A stretch of 19,183 bases of DNA from JAGXIT01 sp049293335. Its GTDB lineage: Bacteria > Patescibacteriota > Saccharimonadia > Saccharimonadales > UBA4665. Within the stretch, counting starts at the first letter, position 1. Each line of letters begins with the position of its first letter. The notes under the pieces are model-generated. The model saw only the letters and a program-made list of their open reading frames with translations, did not search any database and was not told where the DNA came from. Below are positions 1-7,135 of this stretch, one piece after another. The translations under genes were made by a program, and so were the position numbers. The stretch lies in assembly GCA_049293335.1 (NCBI GenBank), contig JBATSO010000017.1:1-19183 (forward strand), read 5' to 3'.

Positions 1-1
1 T

Positions 2-112
2 CGAAGCATCACCAACTTTAGTGTCAACCTACTTACCGGACTGATTGCCTACCAATTACAACCAAAGAAGCCCCATATTCGGGTGCCCAAGGTGTTATTA
101 CTGGAAGGTTAG
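2..112 (+). CDS. C-terminal fragment of a protein, possibly a DDE transposase (partial, cut by window edge)
   Basis: An open frame runs in from the left edge and stops at TAG 110-112, giving 36 residues. It contains NFSVNLLTGLIAY followed by QPKKPHIRV. The pattern of a hydrophobic NLL-GLIAY helix followed by PKKP resembles the C-terminal ends of IS982-type or related DDE transposases as I remember them, but no catalytic residue lies in the visible part. A short inverted repeat (117-141) sits just after the stop and could belong to an element end. It may equally be the tail of an unrelated protein. The direction is convergent with rpoD. Confidence 0.35.
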   Translation, partial: RSITNFSVNLLTGLIAYQLQPKKPHIRVPKVLLLEG

Positions 113-116
113 GTCG

Positions 117-141
117 AGCTGGGGTTACCTTATGCCCAGCT
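117..141. repeat. Short inverted repeat (7-bp arms)
   Basis: AGCTGGG at 117-123 and CCCAGCT at 135-141 are perfect inverted arms around an 11-base loop. The repeat lies between two convergent genes. No run of T follows on either strand, so a terminator is doubtful. An element end or a chance hairpin is possible. Confidence 0.35.
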
Positions 142-154
142 AAAATCGCAAGGC

Positions 155-1270
155 TTATTTAATATAGTCGTGCAGTTTGCGGGCGTCTTTGTGCTTGCGC
201 AGTTTGGCGAGCGCCTTGGCTTCTATTTGACGAATACGTTCGCGGGTAACGCTAAACTCTTGCCCAACTTCTTCCAGTGTATGCTGCTTGCCGTCTTCTA
301 GGCCAAAACGCAGTTTCAAAATCTTTTGTTCGCGTTCTGTGAGCGCTCCCAGCATGTCTTTAACTTGCTCTTTCAAAAGCTGGCCGGTGGCTGATTCTTC
401 AGGGGTAATGGTGTCTTCATCTTCGATAAAGTCAGACAGCACTGATTCTTCCTCATCGTCACGAATGCTCGCGTCTAAGCTCGAAATATCCTGCTTAATC
501 TTCATAATGTGTTCGACCTTAGCTTCGTCGATTTCCATTTCTTTGGCAATTTCGGCGTTGGTAGGTTCGCGGTTATATTCCTGCGTCAAACGGCGCTGCG
601 TACGTAGCAACTTGTTGATGGTTTCTACCATGTGTACGGGAATGCGGATGGTACGGGCTTGGTCGGCAATGGCGCGGGTAATTGCCTGGCGAATCCACCA
701 AGTTGCGTAGGTGCTAAACTTAAAGCCCTTGTCTGGATCAAACTTTTCAACGGCGCGTAGCAAGCCAGTGTTGCCTTCTTGTATAAGGTCTAGTAGGTCA
801 AGGCCACGCCCCACATAGCGCTTGGCAATCGAAACCACCAGGCGCATGTTTGCTTCGGCCATCTGGTCTTTGGCGTCTTTGTCGCCTGCCACCACGCGGT
901 TAGCCAGTGCCAATTCTTCTTCAGCATTAAGCAGCGGAATTTTACCAATTTCACGTAGGTACAAACGCACTGAATCATCGGCAATGTCGTCTAGGTACGT
1001 CTGGTCAGTTAGAACAATTTCTTCCTCTTCCTCGATTAGCCATTCGTCACTTAGGTCGGTCGCTGCTGGCTCCTCTGGCACCGTAACTTCTATGCCAAGT
1101 TCGGTTAGTTCGGTGTAGAGCGCGTCTAAAATTTCGACGTGCTCGGGCGTGTCGGCAATTTTGGCGGTAATATCTTTGGCGTCAATTGTGCCAGCCTTTT
1201 TAGCTTTTTCAATTAGCTCGGTTTTTAGCTGCAAAAGCTTTACTTTGGGGTCTTCATTCTTTGGTACCAC
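155..1270 (-). CDS. rpoD: RNA polymerase primary sigma factor RpoD (sigma-70)
   Basis: This is the housekeeping sigma factor, which directs RNA polymerase to -35/-10 promoters. With the chosen start it has 371 residues: region 1.1 at about 10-62, an acidic linker (a run of Glu near 80-85), region 1.2 near 98-113, region 2 at about 138-210 with the -10-recognition helix ATWWIRQAITRAI, region 3 at about 215-290, and region 4 with its helix-turn-helix (EEVGQEFSVTRERIRQIE) near 333-350. An upstream ATG would add 35 residues but would push 122 bases into dnaG. The GTG at 1268-1270 has GGAGG eight bases before it (1279-1283) and overlaps the dnaG stop by only 17 bases, so I chose it. Translational coupling to dnaG is likely, as in the classic dnaG-rpoD macromolecular synthesis operon. 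Identity is certain; the start is well supported but unproven. Confidence 0.96.
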   Translation of the reverse strand: MVPKNEDPKVKLLQLKTELIEKAKKAGTIDAKDITAKIADTPEHVEILDALYTELTELGIEVTVPEEPAATDLSDEWLIEEEEEIVLTDQTYLDDIADDSVRLYLREIGKIPLLNAEEELALANRVVAGDKDAKDQMAEANMRLVVSIAKRYVGRGLDLLDLIQEGNTGLLRAVEKFDPDKGFKFSTYATWWIRQAITRAIADQARTIRIPVHMVETINKLLRTQRRLTQEYNREPTNAEIAKEMEIDEAKVEHIMKIKQDISSLDASIRDDEEESVLSDFIEDEDTITPEESATGQLLKEQVKDMLGALTEREQKILKLRFGLEDGKQHTLEEVGQEFSVTRERIRQIEAKALAKLRKHKDARKLHDYIK

Positions 1271-3041
1271 TGGTTGGGCCTCCTTGTTCGGTTCGTAATA
1301 ATGTATCGAGGTCTCGAGCCTGCGCGAGTAGTCGCTCGGCTTCTTTTGGTTCTGCTGTTTGGAGTGCAGCGACAAGCGCTTGTTTTTGGATTCTCACATA
1401 TTGCCTGACCAGTTTGGCTTGCAATCGGCTTGCTTCGCTGGCAAGTTCGAGCGGCTCAATATCTTGGTACAGCGTCTCGTAGACTAATGACAATATTTTA
1501 CCATACTCGGCGATTTTTTGCACCTCCGCCGCATCTGTGCCGTCGAAGTTGGGGTGCTCGCTCAAAAATTCGAACACGTTTTTAGATTTATCGTTACTGA
1601 ACATCTCGGCTTTCAGGGTATACAGGTGGCCACGAAGTTTTGGTTGCATGAGCGTTAAAGCCATTAGGTGCTCCTCTATGCGTTCCTTTTCAACCAGCGC
1701 ACGGTCAATCGCTTGCTGATTTTTTGCCTCGTACGATCGCCTGCGCACCGGCGCTGTTTCGTCTGGGCCGCTGGCGAGCTTACTAATAAGCGCCTCTTTG
1801 CTCACCTGCAAAATGCCCGCCAGCACCCCGAGGTAATGGTCTTTTTCAACCTCGTCAGGCAACTGCCGAACTACCCGCAGTACCACGCTACTCAGTTCTC
1901 GCTTGCCGCTGGCCGTTTGGATATCGAGCGTAGCCGTGTAGCGGTCGATTAGCCAGTCAACAACGTACTGCGGCTGCTCAATAATTTCTTGCCATTTTTT
2001 GACGTTGTGCCGCACAAGCTCGTCGGGGTCTTTGCCGCTCGGTATAGTCACAATACTTAGCTGTACGCCGCCCACTTTCGCCGCAATTGGTATCGCCCGC
2101 TCGGTTGCCGCCAGCCCCGCCTTATCGGCGTCAAAACAAAGCCGAACATCGCCTGTTAGTCGACTCAGCGTCTTAAGATGCGGTTCAGTCAGCGCCGTGC
2201 CCGCCGTGGCCACCACCTGGCGCACGCCCGCTTGATGACTGGCAATAACGTCTAGATTACCCTCGGCCAGCACCACAAACTTCGACTTGCGAATCGCCTC
2301 TTTTGCCAGGTGCAGCCCATAGACATGACGGCTTTTATCGTACAGAGGCGTGCTTGGGGTATTGATGTATTTGGGTGCTTTCGGGTCATCATCGAGCAAC
2401 CGCGCGGTAAAACCAATTACCCGCCCCTGTGCATCACACAGCGGTATTTGCAGCCGACCGCGAAACATGTCTTGCAACCCACCCCTGTAATTTTGGCTCG
2501 TCAGACCGGCTAATTTCAGCTCGTTTTCGCTAAAGCCTTTGCGCTTTAAAAAGTCGAGTAGTGCCGAGCCGTTGTTCGGTGAATACCCAAGCCGCCACTC
2601 TAGCGCTGTTTGCTTAGTAAAAGCTCGTTTGCCCAGCACATATTCATAGGCAACTTTACTCTTTTTAAAATGTTGCTGATAAAAAAGCGTCGCCAGCTCG
2701 TTCGCCTCATACAGCCGTTCTTTAGTGTGCGAGGTCGGACCTCGCACACCTTCTTGACGGTATTGTTCTAGGTCAATCCCTGCGCGCCTCGCCAGCACTG
2801 CCAAAGCCTCTTTAAAATCTAGGCCTTCCATTTCCATAACGAACGAAAAAATGTCGCCGCCCCGGCCACTGCTAAAGTCATGCCAAATGCCTTTATCAGG
2901 ACTAACTACAAAGCTCGGTGTCTTTTCGGCGCTAAAGGGGCTTAAGCCCTTCCAGTTACGCCCCGCCCGCTTCAACTGCACGTATTCAGCCACAACATCT
3001 TCTATGGCCAGCTTCGCCCGTATATCTTCCTTCGCATCCAT
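1254..3041 (-). CDS. dnaG: DNA primase DnaG with a degenerate zinc-binding domain
   Basis: This primase makes RNA primers at the replication fork. It has 595 residues, normal for the family. The N-terminal CHC2-like domain (about 1-95) keeps the family framework (GRNWKGLSPF, EKTPSFVVSP, GGDIFSFVMEMEG), but the four zinc ligands are replaced by Ser34, Ser37, Asp55 and Ser58. The catalytic core follows: the FRGRLQIPL motif near 193-201, then the TOPRIM domain with Glu260 (LAEGNLDVI) and Asp304/Asp306 (CFDADKAG), all intact. A helical C-terminal region (about 430-595) matches the helicase-interaction domain in position. The linker near residues 98-106 is encoded by a perfect hairpin repeat. The gene overlaps rpoD by 17 bases with the preferred rpoD start. 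A weak TGCTAGATA box precedes the ATG. The identity is certain; how it works without zinc is open. Confidence 0.96.
   Translation of the reverse strand: MDAKEDIRAKLAIEDVVAEYVQLKRAGRNWKGLSPFSAEKTPSFVVSPDKGIWHDFSSGRGGDIFSFVMEMEGLDFKEALAVLARRAGIDLEQYRQEGVRGPTSHTKERLYEANELATLFYQQHFKKSKVAYEYVLGKRAFTKQTALEWRLGYSPNNGSALLDFLKRKGFSENELKLAGLTSQNYRGGLQDMFRGRLQIPLCDAQGRVIGFTARLLDDDPKAPKYINTPSTPLYDKSRHVYGLHLAKEAIRKSKFVVLAEGNLDVIASHQAGVRQVVATAGTALTEPHLKTLSRLTGDVRLCFDADKAGLAATERAIPIAAKVGGVQLSIVTIPSGKDPDELVRHNVKKWQEIIEQPQYVVDWLIDRYTATLDIQTASGKRELSSVVLRVVRQLPDEVEKDHYLGVLAGILQVSKEALISKLASGPDETAPVRRRSYEAKNQQAIDRALVEKERIEEHLMALTLMQPKLRGHLYTLKAEMFSNDKSKNVFEFLSEHPNFDGTDAAEVQKIAEYGKILSLVYETLYQDIEPLELASEASRLQAKLVRQYVRIQKQALVAALQTAEPKEAERLLAQARDLDTLLRTEQGGPTSGTKE
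1279..1283 (-). promoter_or_regulatory. Ribosome binding site that sets the rpoD start
   Basis: GGAGG on the minus strand lies eight bases upstream of GTG 1268-1270, inside the last codons of dnaG. It decides in favour of the GTG start over the ATG at 1373-1375, which has no comparable site. Confidence 0.7.
2725..2749. repeat. Perfect 11-bp inverted repeat inside dnaG
   Basis: GTGTGCGAGGT at 2725-2735 and ACCTCGCACAC at 2739-2749 are exact inverted arms with a 3-base loop (CGG). The repeat encodes the linker between the zinc-like domain and the catalytic core of the primase, a place where extra sequence is tolerated. It could be an inserted small palindromic element or an mRNA hairpin. Confidence 0.75.
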
Positions 3042-3087
3042 ATGCTAGTAAGTATCTAGCACTCTAGAACATCTCGCAAGCAGAAGC

Positions 3088-4086
3088 CTATTGGAGAGCC
3101 AAAGCGCCTGCCCCATGTGCGGTAGCTTTTTTGAAATTGTTTGACTGCTCAAGGAATAAATCCCGAAAGCTTACTTGTCTCTCGCCATCTTTTACCGTAG
3201 TAACAGCCCCAAAGTCATCAGACAATATATCTATAGCTACCAACGCAGCCAATTTTCGATATTCCCAAATATTCGCACAAAATATTTTCTTTTGTTCAGA
3301 AGGTGCAGTTTCCAGAAATTTACGCAGATCGGCTATCTGAATATCACCTTTATAGGTTGATATGCTATTTAATTCGTCTCCAGAAAGAGTAGCAACGAGT
3401 GCATATTTAAGCGCGTGCGAATCTGTCCTCGCTATACCTTTCTCGCCCATTCCTATGGCATTCGAAATATCTTCAACACCTTCTTCATCTAAGCCTATCG
3501 ACTCCTTTGCGGACAAAGAGTCGTGAGTATTTTTAACGCCATCTGAATCTGACCCCATAACTCTTACTCTTTGCCGATTATATGGTAGGTATGGTATGTC
3601 AGAACGTTTGTATATGAGTTCCTCGCGTAGTAGGAACAGTGTGCTGCCTGAACCCCAAACACTTCCCAGGTCAATCTCGGCACGAGCCTCTTCATCTACT
3701 CCGAGAATACGTGCATGCCGGTTCAGTTCTTTTGGTACAATCGGTGCGCTCCTCGCAAGATGGCGATACAGCGCTCGACTTGTTCTACCGTTGCCCTCAG
3801 CCCATGGATGTATAACGGGTATTGAACCAGCCACTACGAGTGCGGCATCGTGTGGATCCTGAGCTAGCTTTGCCTTCTCTAGCGCATAACCTAATAGTGC
3901 AATCTTATCTTCCGGCCTTGGAAACCCATACCCAGTGGCCATTTGATTTTTCCCGCCATCGAAATCGCCAGCAACTTCATCTGGCACAACCACATTATGT
4001 ACCGCTATCAGGCTGCACAAAAACGTTGGGGCATCCATGCCCTTGATGTCTAACTTATCTGGTAACTGCGTATACTGTTCTGACAT
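3088..4086 (-). CDS. Fic-domain protein (probable AMP-transferase family)
   Basis: Fic enzymes usually transfer AMP (sometimes UMP, phosphate or phosphocholine) from a nucleotide to a Ser, Thr or Tyr of a target protein. The Fic core motif is plain at residues 93-104, HPWAEGNGRTSR, with catalytic His93, acidic Glu98 and the GNGR anion-binding loop. The usual Phe after HP is Trp. Upstream helices (about 17-75) fit the Fic fold. The roughly 200 residues after the motif are unrecognised and carry an acidic stretch near 185-215. I see no clear [ST]xxxE[GN] inhibitory helix. No antitoxin partner gene is adjacent, so a Fic/antitoxin pair is not supported. It has its own promoter and 46 bases separate its stop from the dnaG start. 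There is no signal peptide, so a cytoplasmic place is likely. Its target is unknown. Confidence 0.82.
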   Translation of the reverse strand: MSEQYTQLPDKLDIKGMDAPTFLCSLIAVHNVVVPDEVAGDFDGGKNQMATGYGFPRPEDKIALLGYALEKAKLAQDPHDAALVVAGSIPVIHPWAEGNGRTSRALYRHLARSAPIVPKELNRHARILGVDEEARAEIDLGSVWGSGSTLFLLREELIYKRSDIPYLPYNRQRVRVMGSDSDGVKNTHDSLSAKESIGLDEEGVEDISNAIGMGEKGIARTDSHALKYALVATLSGDELNSISTYKGDIQIADLRKFLETAPSEQKKIFCANIWEYRKLAALVAIDILSDDFGAVTTVKDGERQVSFRDLFLEQSNNFKKATAHGAGALALQ

Positions 4087-4111
4087 TTTTTATCTTGATT
4101 TTACATAAACG

Positions 4112-4140
4112 ATAGTAGCATACTAGTGAAAAATTGTCAA
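4112..4140 (-). promoter_or_regulatory. Sigma-70 promoter of the Fic gene
   Basis: On the minus strand, TTGACA (4135-4140), a 17-base spacer and TACTAT (4112-4117), with TGC before the -10 box (extended -10). The expected transcript start is near 4105, giving a leader of about 19 bases before ATG 4086 with no strong Shine-Dalgarno site. Confidence 0.75.
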
Positions 4141-4158
4141 TTTTGTGACACTTTGCTA

Positions 4159-4188
4159 TTGACTGATGGCTCCTAACTCCCGTACCAT
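4159..4188 (+). promoter_or_regulatory. Promoter of the membrane-protein gene at 4196 (leaderless type)
   Basis: TTGACT (4159-4164), an 18-base spacer and TACCAT (4183-4188). The expected start of transcription is near 4195, at the ATG pair 4193/4196, so the mRNA would begin with its start codon. An ATG at 4166 would lie inside this promoter. Confidence 0.5.
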
Positions 4189-4195
4189 AAGCATG

Positions 4196-4897
4196 ATGAA
4201 TCCAAACGATATGCTTCCTCCGCCGGCTGCTCCTAGCCCCCAAGTTGCCCCTGGCGTAGTCCCTGCCGCTGGTAGTATCGTACCCACCGAAGCCCCAAAG
4301 CCACAGCCTAGCCAGAATCCCTACGATTTTATGCTTGCCCCCAAGCCAGAGGTAAAAAGACCTTTGCTAAGTGGTGGAAAGTCGCCTAAAAACATACTTA
4401 TCATCGTTGGTGCTATTGGTTTGCTTGTAGTGCTCGTTGGTGTAATTGTTTCACTCATGCTACCCAAGGGCGATACTTCGCAGTCTGTTCTTGGCATTGC
4501 GCAGCAACAACAAGAGCTCATGCGCATAGCCACACAGGGGCAGCGACAGGCCACCTCCGAAGACACCAAGATTTTAGCCTACAATGTCGACCTCAGCATT
4601 GGTACAAGCCAGCGCAAAATTCTTACCTATATGACGACCCGCAAAATTAAAACAAATGAAAAACTACTTGCTCTTACACAAGACCCTGCAACCGATAAAG
4701 TTTTAGAGGACGCAAAAGCAACCAGCACGTACGATAGTGCTCTTGGAAAAGTCTTGGCAACCCAGTTACAAAGCTATCTGACTGATCTACAAAAAAGCTT
4801 CCAGCAAACGAAAAATAAAGCCCTAAAACAGATTCTAAGCGAAAGCTACAGTTCAGGTAAAACGCTCTTAAGTCAGGCGCAAGCCCAAAATAATTAA
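4196..4897 (+). CDS. Single-pass membrane protein with proline-rich N-terminus, function unknown
   Basis: This protein of 233 residues is not recognised by function. Its layout is a proline/alanine-rich disordered N-terminus (about 1-60), one transmembrane helix near 65-88 (ILIIVGAIGLLVVLVGVIV), then a polar helical domain of about 140 residues rich in Gln, Lys and Thr. The N-terminus probably faces the cytoplasm, with the helical domain outside. I chose ATG 4196 because a TTGACT/TACCAT promoter places the transcript start there; an upstream ATG at 4166 would add 10 residues lying under the promoter. The stop overlaps the stop of the convergent YjbR-like gene by four bases (TTAA). Proteins of this shape are common in Saccharibacteria-like genomes, which is family-style recognition only. 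Confidence 0.75.
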   Translation: MNPNDMLPPPAAPSPQVAPGVVPAAGSIVPTEAPKPQPSQNPYDFMLAPKPEVKRPLLSGGKSPKNILIIVGAIGLLVVLVGVIVSLMLPKGDTSQSVLGIAQQQQELMRIATQGQRQATSEDTKILAYNVDLSIGTSQRKILTYMTTRKIKTNEKLLALTQDPATDKVLEDAKATSTYDSALGKVLATQLQSYLTDLQKSFQQTKNKALKQILSESYSSGKTLLSQAQAQNN

Positions 4898-5217
4898 GCG
4901 CTTTCTGCCACAAGGTCGTAGCTATGCCGTATTAGTGCCTGCACTTCTTCCCAGGGCAACTGGCCAGTTAACACCAGCGTGTTCCAGTGCTTTTTATTTA
5001 GGTGGTAGCCAGGCAGCACTGTTTCATACTTTTCACGCAGCACGATGGCAAGCTGGGGGTCGCACTTCAGACTCAAGTTTATGGGCTCCTTGCCCTCGGC
5101 AATCAAAGCAAACATTTTAGTGCCCGTTTTATACACGGCAACTTTGTCGCCAAATGGATACTCTAGCTGAGTATTTGGCATGGTAAGCAAATAATCCTCG
5201 ACCTCTTTATGTGTCAT
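4894..5217 (-). CDS. MmcQ/YjbR family protein
   Basis: This 107-residue protein is typical for the small YjbR (DUF419) family, whose members have a double-wing DNA-binding-like fold and no settled biochemical role. Recognisable features are the N-terminal LLTMPNTQLEYPFG, then KVAVYKTGTKMFALIA, LSLKCDPQLAIVLREKY, and the PGYHLNKKHWNTL segment shared by the family. The ATG at 5215-5217 is ten bases from the capA-like stop, so the two may be co-transcribed. The 3' end overlaps the plus-strand membrane-protein gene by four bases. Confidence 0.9.
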   Translation of the reverse strand: MTHKEVEDYLLTMPNTQLEYPFGDKVAVYKTGTKMFALIAEGKEPINLSLKCDPQLAIVLREKYETVLPGYHLNKKHWNTLVLTGQLPWEEVQALIRHSYDLVAESA

Positions 5218-5227
5218 ACGTGGTAGT

Positions 5228-6448
5228 TTACAAGCCTGAGTAGGGTGCTTGCAACTGGCTGACGGTTTGCGACCAGTTCATGCGCTGTAATATGCTGGCT
5301 TGTACCTCTGCCGAGGCGGGTTTGACTATTTTTTCGTAATCGTCGGTACCAACAACGCCTAGTTTATACGTAAAAGGTAGCTTTGTGAGCTTTTGTTGCA
5401 CGGCCTGCTCTAAGCAGGTGTCGTGATATGCCGCACAGCTTTTGCCAAGCTTTAGCCAATTTTTAAGCAACGTGGGGTTGGCATTTTTAACCTCTAAAAG
5501 CACCTGTATGCCTGCCGAGCGCGTCATTTCTGGTCGAAGCTGTTGGTCAAAAATAAAGTTGCCCATCGAATAAATAATAGGGTGGCCTTTGTAGCTTTCG
5601 GTGGTTTGCACCCAATGCGGATGGTCGCCAATCACCATGTCTGCCCCATTGTCGATCATGCTGCGGTATAGCTTGGTTTTGATTTCATCGGGGCTGGCCA
5701 CATACTCTTTGCCCGCGTGTGGCAGCGCAAAAACGGGCATGTAGGGCGCATATTTTTTCATGACTGCCAAGGCGTCTTCTTGTGGCAAGCGTATAAAACC
5801 ATGGTAGCCGCACATCGCCACGGGCAGCATACCTTTGGTTTCCTTGCCCTCTGTATCAGTGACGCGTGCTGGCAAAGACGTAACATCACACAGGTCATTC
5901 AACTCCCTCGGGTCGGGGTGCCCAAAGTACTGAATTTTGTTTTCGTCTAGGTGTTTTTGAGTCTCGGCAAAGCCAGCGGCACCTTGATTATCGGTGTGGT
6001 TATTGGCCAAGGTAAACGCCGTAAACCATTTGGCCGCCTCAGGCAAATACTGCGGATTACAGTTAAACGACAGTGTGGCGTCTTCTTGAGCCGAAGTCTG
6101 TTGCAAGCCCGCCACCGTTGGACATTCCAGCCCGGCAATCCATGCGTCGTATTTCGGGCGATCAAACTCGTTGAGCCGCGAAAACGGATAGGCAAATTTT
6201 AGCGGGCTGGCCATGGACCAATCGTTCACATAGCGACTAAAGTAAATATTCCCAAAGAACATAGTGTTCGACGAAAGTGAACGGGGCTGGGCGCTTAATG
6301 CCGCGACCTTCACGGGCTGCACAGGGCGCGGGGGCGATGGCACAAACTTCCAGGCCGCAGCGCAAGCACCACAGACAACCACAGCCACACTCAACAAAGT
6401 AATGCTAAAAGATATTCGCCGACGTTTTTTCCCAAAAAGCCGATACAT
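5228..6448 (-). CDS. CapA-family (PgsA-like) membrane-anchored metallophosphatase-fold protein
   Basis: CapA/PgsA proteins have a calcineurin-like fold and are linked to poly-gamma-glutamate or other cell-surface polymers. The protein has 406 residues: a basic cytoplasmic start (KKRRRIS), one transmembrane anchor at about 12-33, a proline-rich linker, and a CapA domain at about 60-310. Family motifs are visible: GLECPT (Glu108), LANNHTDNQG (Asn149-Asn150-His151), PHAGKEY (His244), GDHPHW (Asp275, His276, His278) and SMGNFIFD (Asn297). The first motif, normally a Gly-Asp, reads FFGNIYFSR with Asn67 in place of the Asp. The C-terminal 95 residues are less conserved. It is likely exposed at the outer face of the membrane. 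The promoter leaves almost no leader. No capsule operon is adjacent, so the substrate is unknown. Confidence 0.85.
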   Translation of the reverse strand: MYRLFGKKRRRISFSITLLSVAVVVCGACAAAWKFVPSPPRPVQPVKVAALSAQPRSLSSNTMFFGNIYFSRYVNDWSMASPLKFAYPFSRLNEFDRPKYDAWIAGLECPTVAGLQQTSAQEDATLSFNCNPQYLPEAAKWFTAFTLANNHTDNQGAAGFAETQKHLDENKIQYFGHPDPRELNDLCDVTSLPARVTDTEGKETKGMLPVAMCGYHGFIRLPQEDALAVMKKYAPYMPVFALPHAGKEYVASPDEIKTKLYRSMIDNGADMVIGDHPHWVQTTESYKGHPIIYSMGNFIFDQQLRPEMTRSAGIQVLLEVKNANPTLLKNWLKLGKSCAAYHDTCLEQAVQQKLTKLPFTYKLGVVGTDDYEKIVKPASAEVQASILQRMNWSQTVSQLQAPYSGL

Positions 6449-6457
6449 GGTTCCTTT

Positions 6458-6466
6458 AGTATAGCA
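6458..6466 (-). promoter_or_regulatory. Extended -10 promoter of the CapA-like gene
   Basis: The minus strand reads TGCTATACT (TATACT 6458-6463). The expected transcript start is about 6451, three bases before ATG 6448. The AAGGA between the -10 box and the ATG would then lie at or upstream of the transcript start and could not work as a full ribosome site. No good -35 box is seen. Confidence 0.5.
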
Positions 6467-6493
6467 CCAGCAGTTTAGGCGAATACATTTTTA

Positions 6494-7135
6494 TTAAGAA
6501 TCTAGATAGTTCTCTAGTTCGCCAAGCGAATCAATAATAAAGTCGGCTCCCGCAGCCTCTAGTTCCTCGCGCGAGCCAAAACCGTGCGTTATCCCCACGC
6601 ACTGCACTCCTGCGGCGTGAGCCGCTGTGACATCAACGGTCATATCACCTACCATCAGTGCCTCGGCTGGCTCGCAGCCAATCTCATCGAGCGCCCGCAG
6701 TACCAGGTCTGGTGCGGGCTTTGGCTTCACGCCCTCACGCATGCCCGAAATTGAGGCAAAAAAGCTGTGTATACCCTTTTGTTTTAAAAATTCTTCGGAG
6801 GTGTCTTGGCGAGCCGAGGTCACAATCGCCAGCGCATAGCCCTTCGCGTGCAGGCTCTCGAGCACTTCTATTGTTTGGTGGAACAACATCCATTCATCAC
6901 GTTTTTGTTCAACTTTTTCATAGTACGTCTTTTCCCAATCGCGTAGACTTACTTCGGGCAATAAAGCTGCATGCACTGCTGTATGATGGTGAATGTGTGG
7001 GGCAATTACCTCGCGGCCTGGGCGCTTACCCGTATGAAACTCAATAGCATGCTCAAGCGCATCGTAAATAACATCAATTGTATCGCGCAGCGTACCATCT
7101 AGGTCAAACAAAATGGCTTTAAACTTCGTTGCCAT
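6494..7135 (-). CDS. HAD-superfamily hydrolase, phosphoglycolate-phosphatase-like
   Basis: This 213-residue HAD phosphatase has all four motifs. Motif I is DLDGT, with nucleophile Asp11 and acid/base Asp13. A helical cap follows at about 18-85. Motif II is in VTSAR (Thr106/Ser107), motif III is KPAPD (Lys139), and motif IV is GDMTVD (Asp164, Asp168), the magnesium ligands. Cap type and length suit the Gph/PGP or pyrophosphatase (PpaX) group, which clears phosphoglycolate or small phosphate esters, but the substrate cannot be read from sequence. The ATG at 7133-7135 lies inside the last codons of orn (17-base overlap), so the two genes form a translationally coupled pair. Confidence 0.9.
   Translation of the reverse strand: MATKFKAILFDLDGTLRDTIDVIYDALEHAIEFHTGKRPGREVIAPHIHHHTAVHAALLPEVSLRDWEKTYYEKVEQKRDEWMLFHQTIEVLESLHAKGYALAIVTSARQDTSEEFLKQKGIHSFFASISGMREGVKPKPAPDLVLRALDEIGCEPAEALMVGDMTVDVTAAHAAGVQCVGITHGFGSREELEAAGADFIIDSLGELENYLDS

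Noticed and set aside
1271..1375. Longer rpoD reading from the ATG at 1375
   Set aside because: It would overlap dnaG by 122 bases and lacks a ribosome site, while GTG 1270 has GGAGG at eight bases and keeps all sigma regions.
1254..2740. Similar peptide words GPTSGTKE (DnaG C-terminus) and GPTSHTKE (DnaG linker)
   Set aside because: The DNA coding them differs in most codons, so there is no sign of a duplicated element; probably chance.
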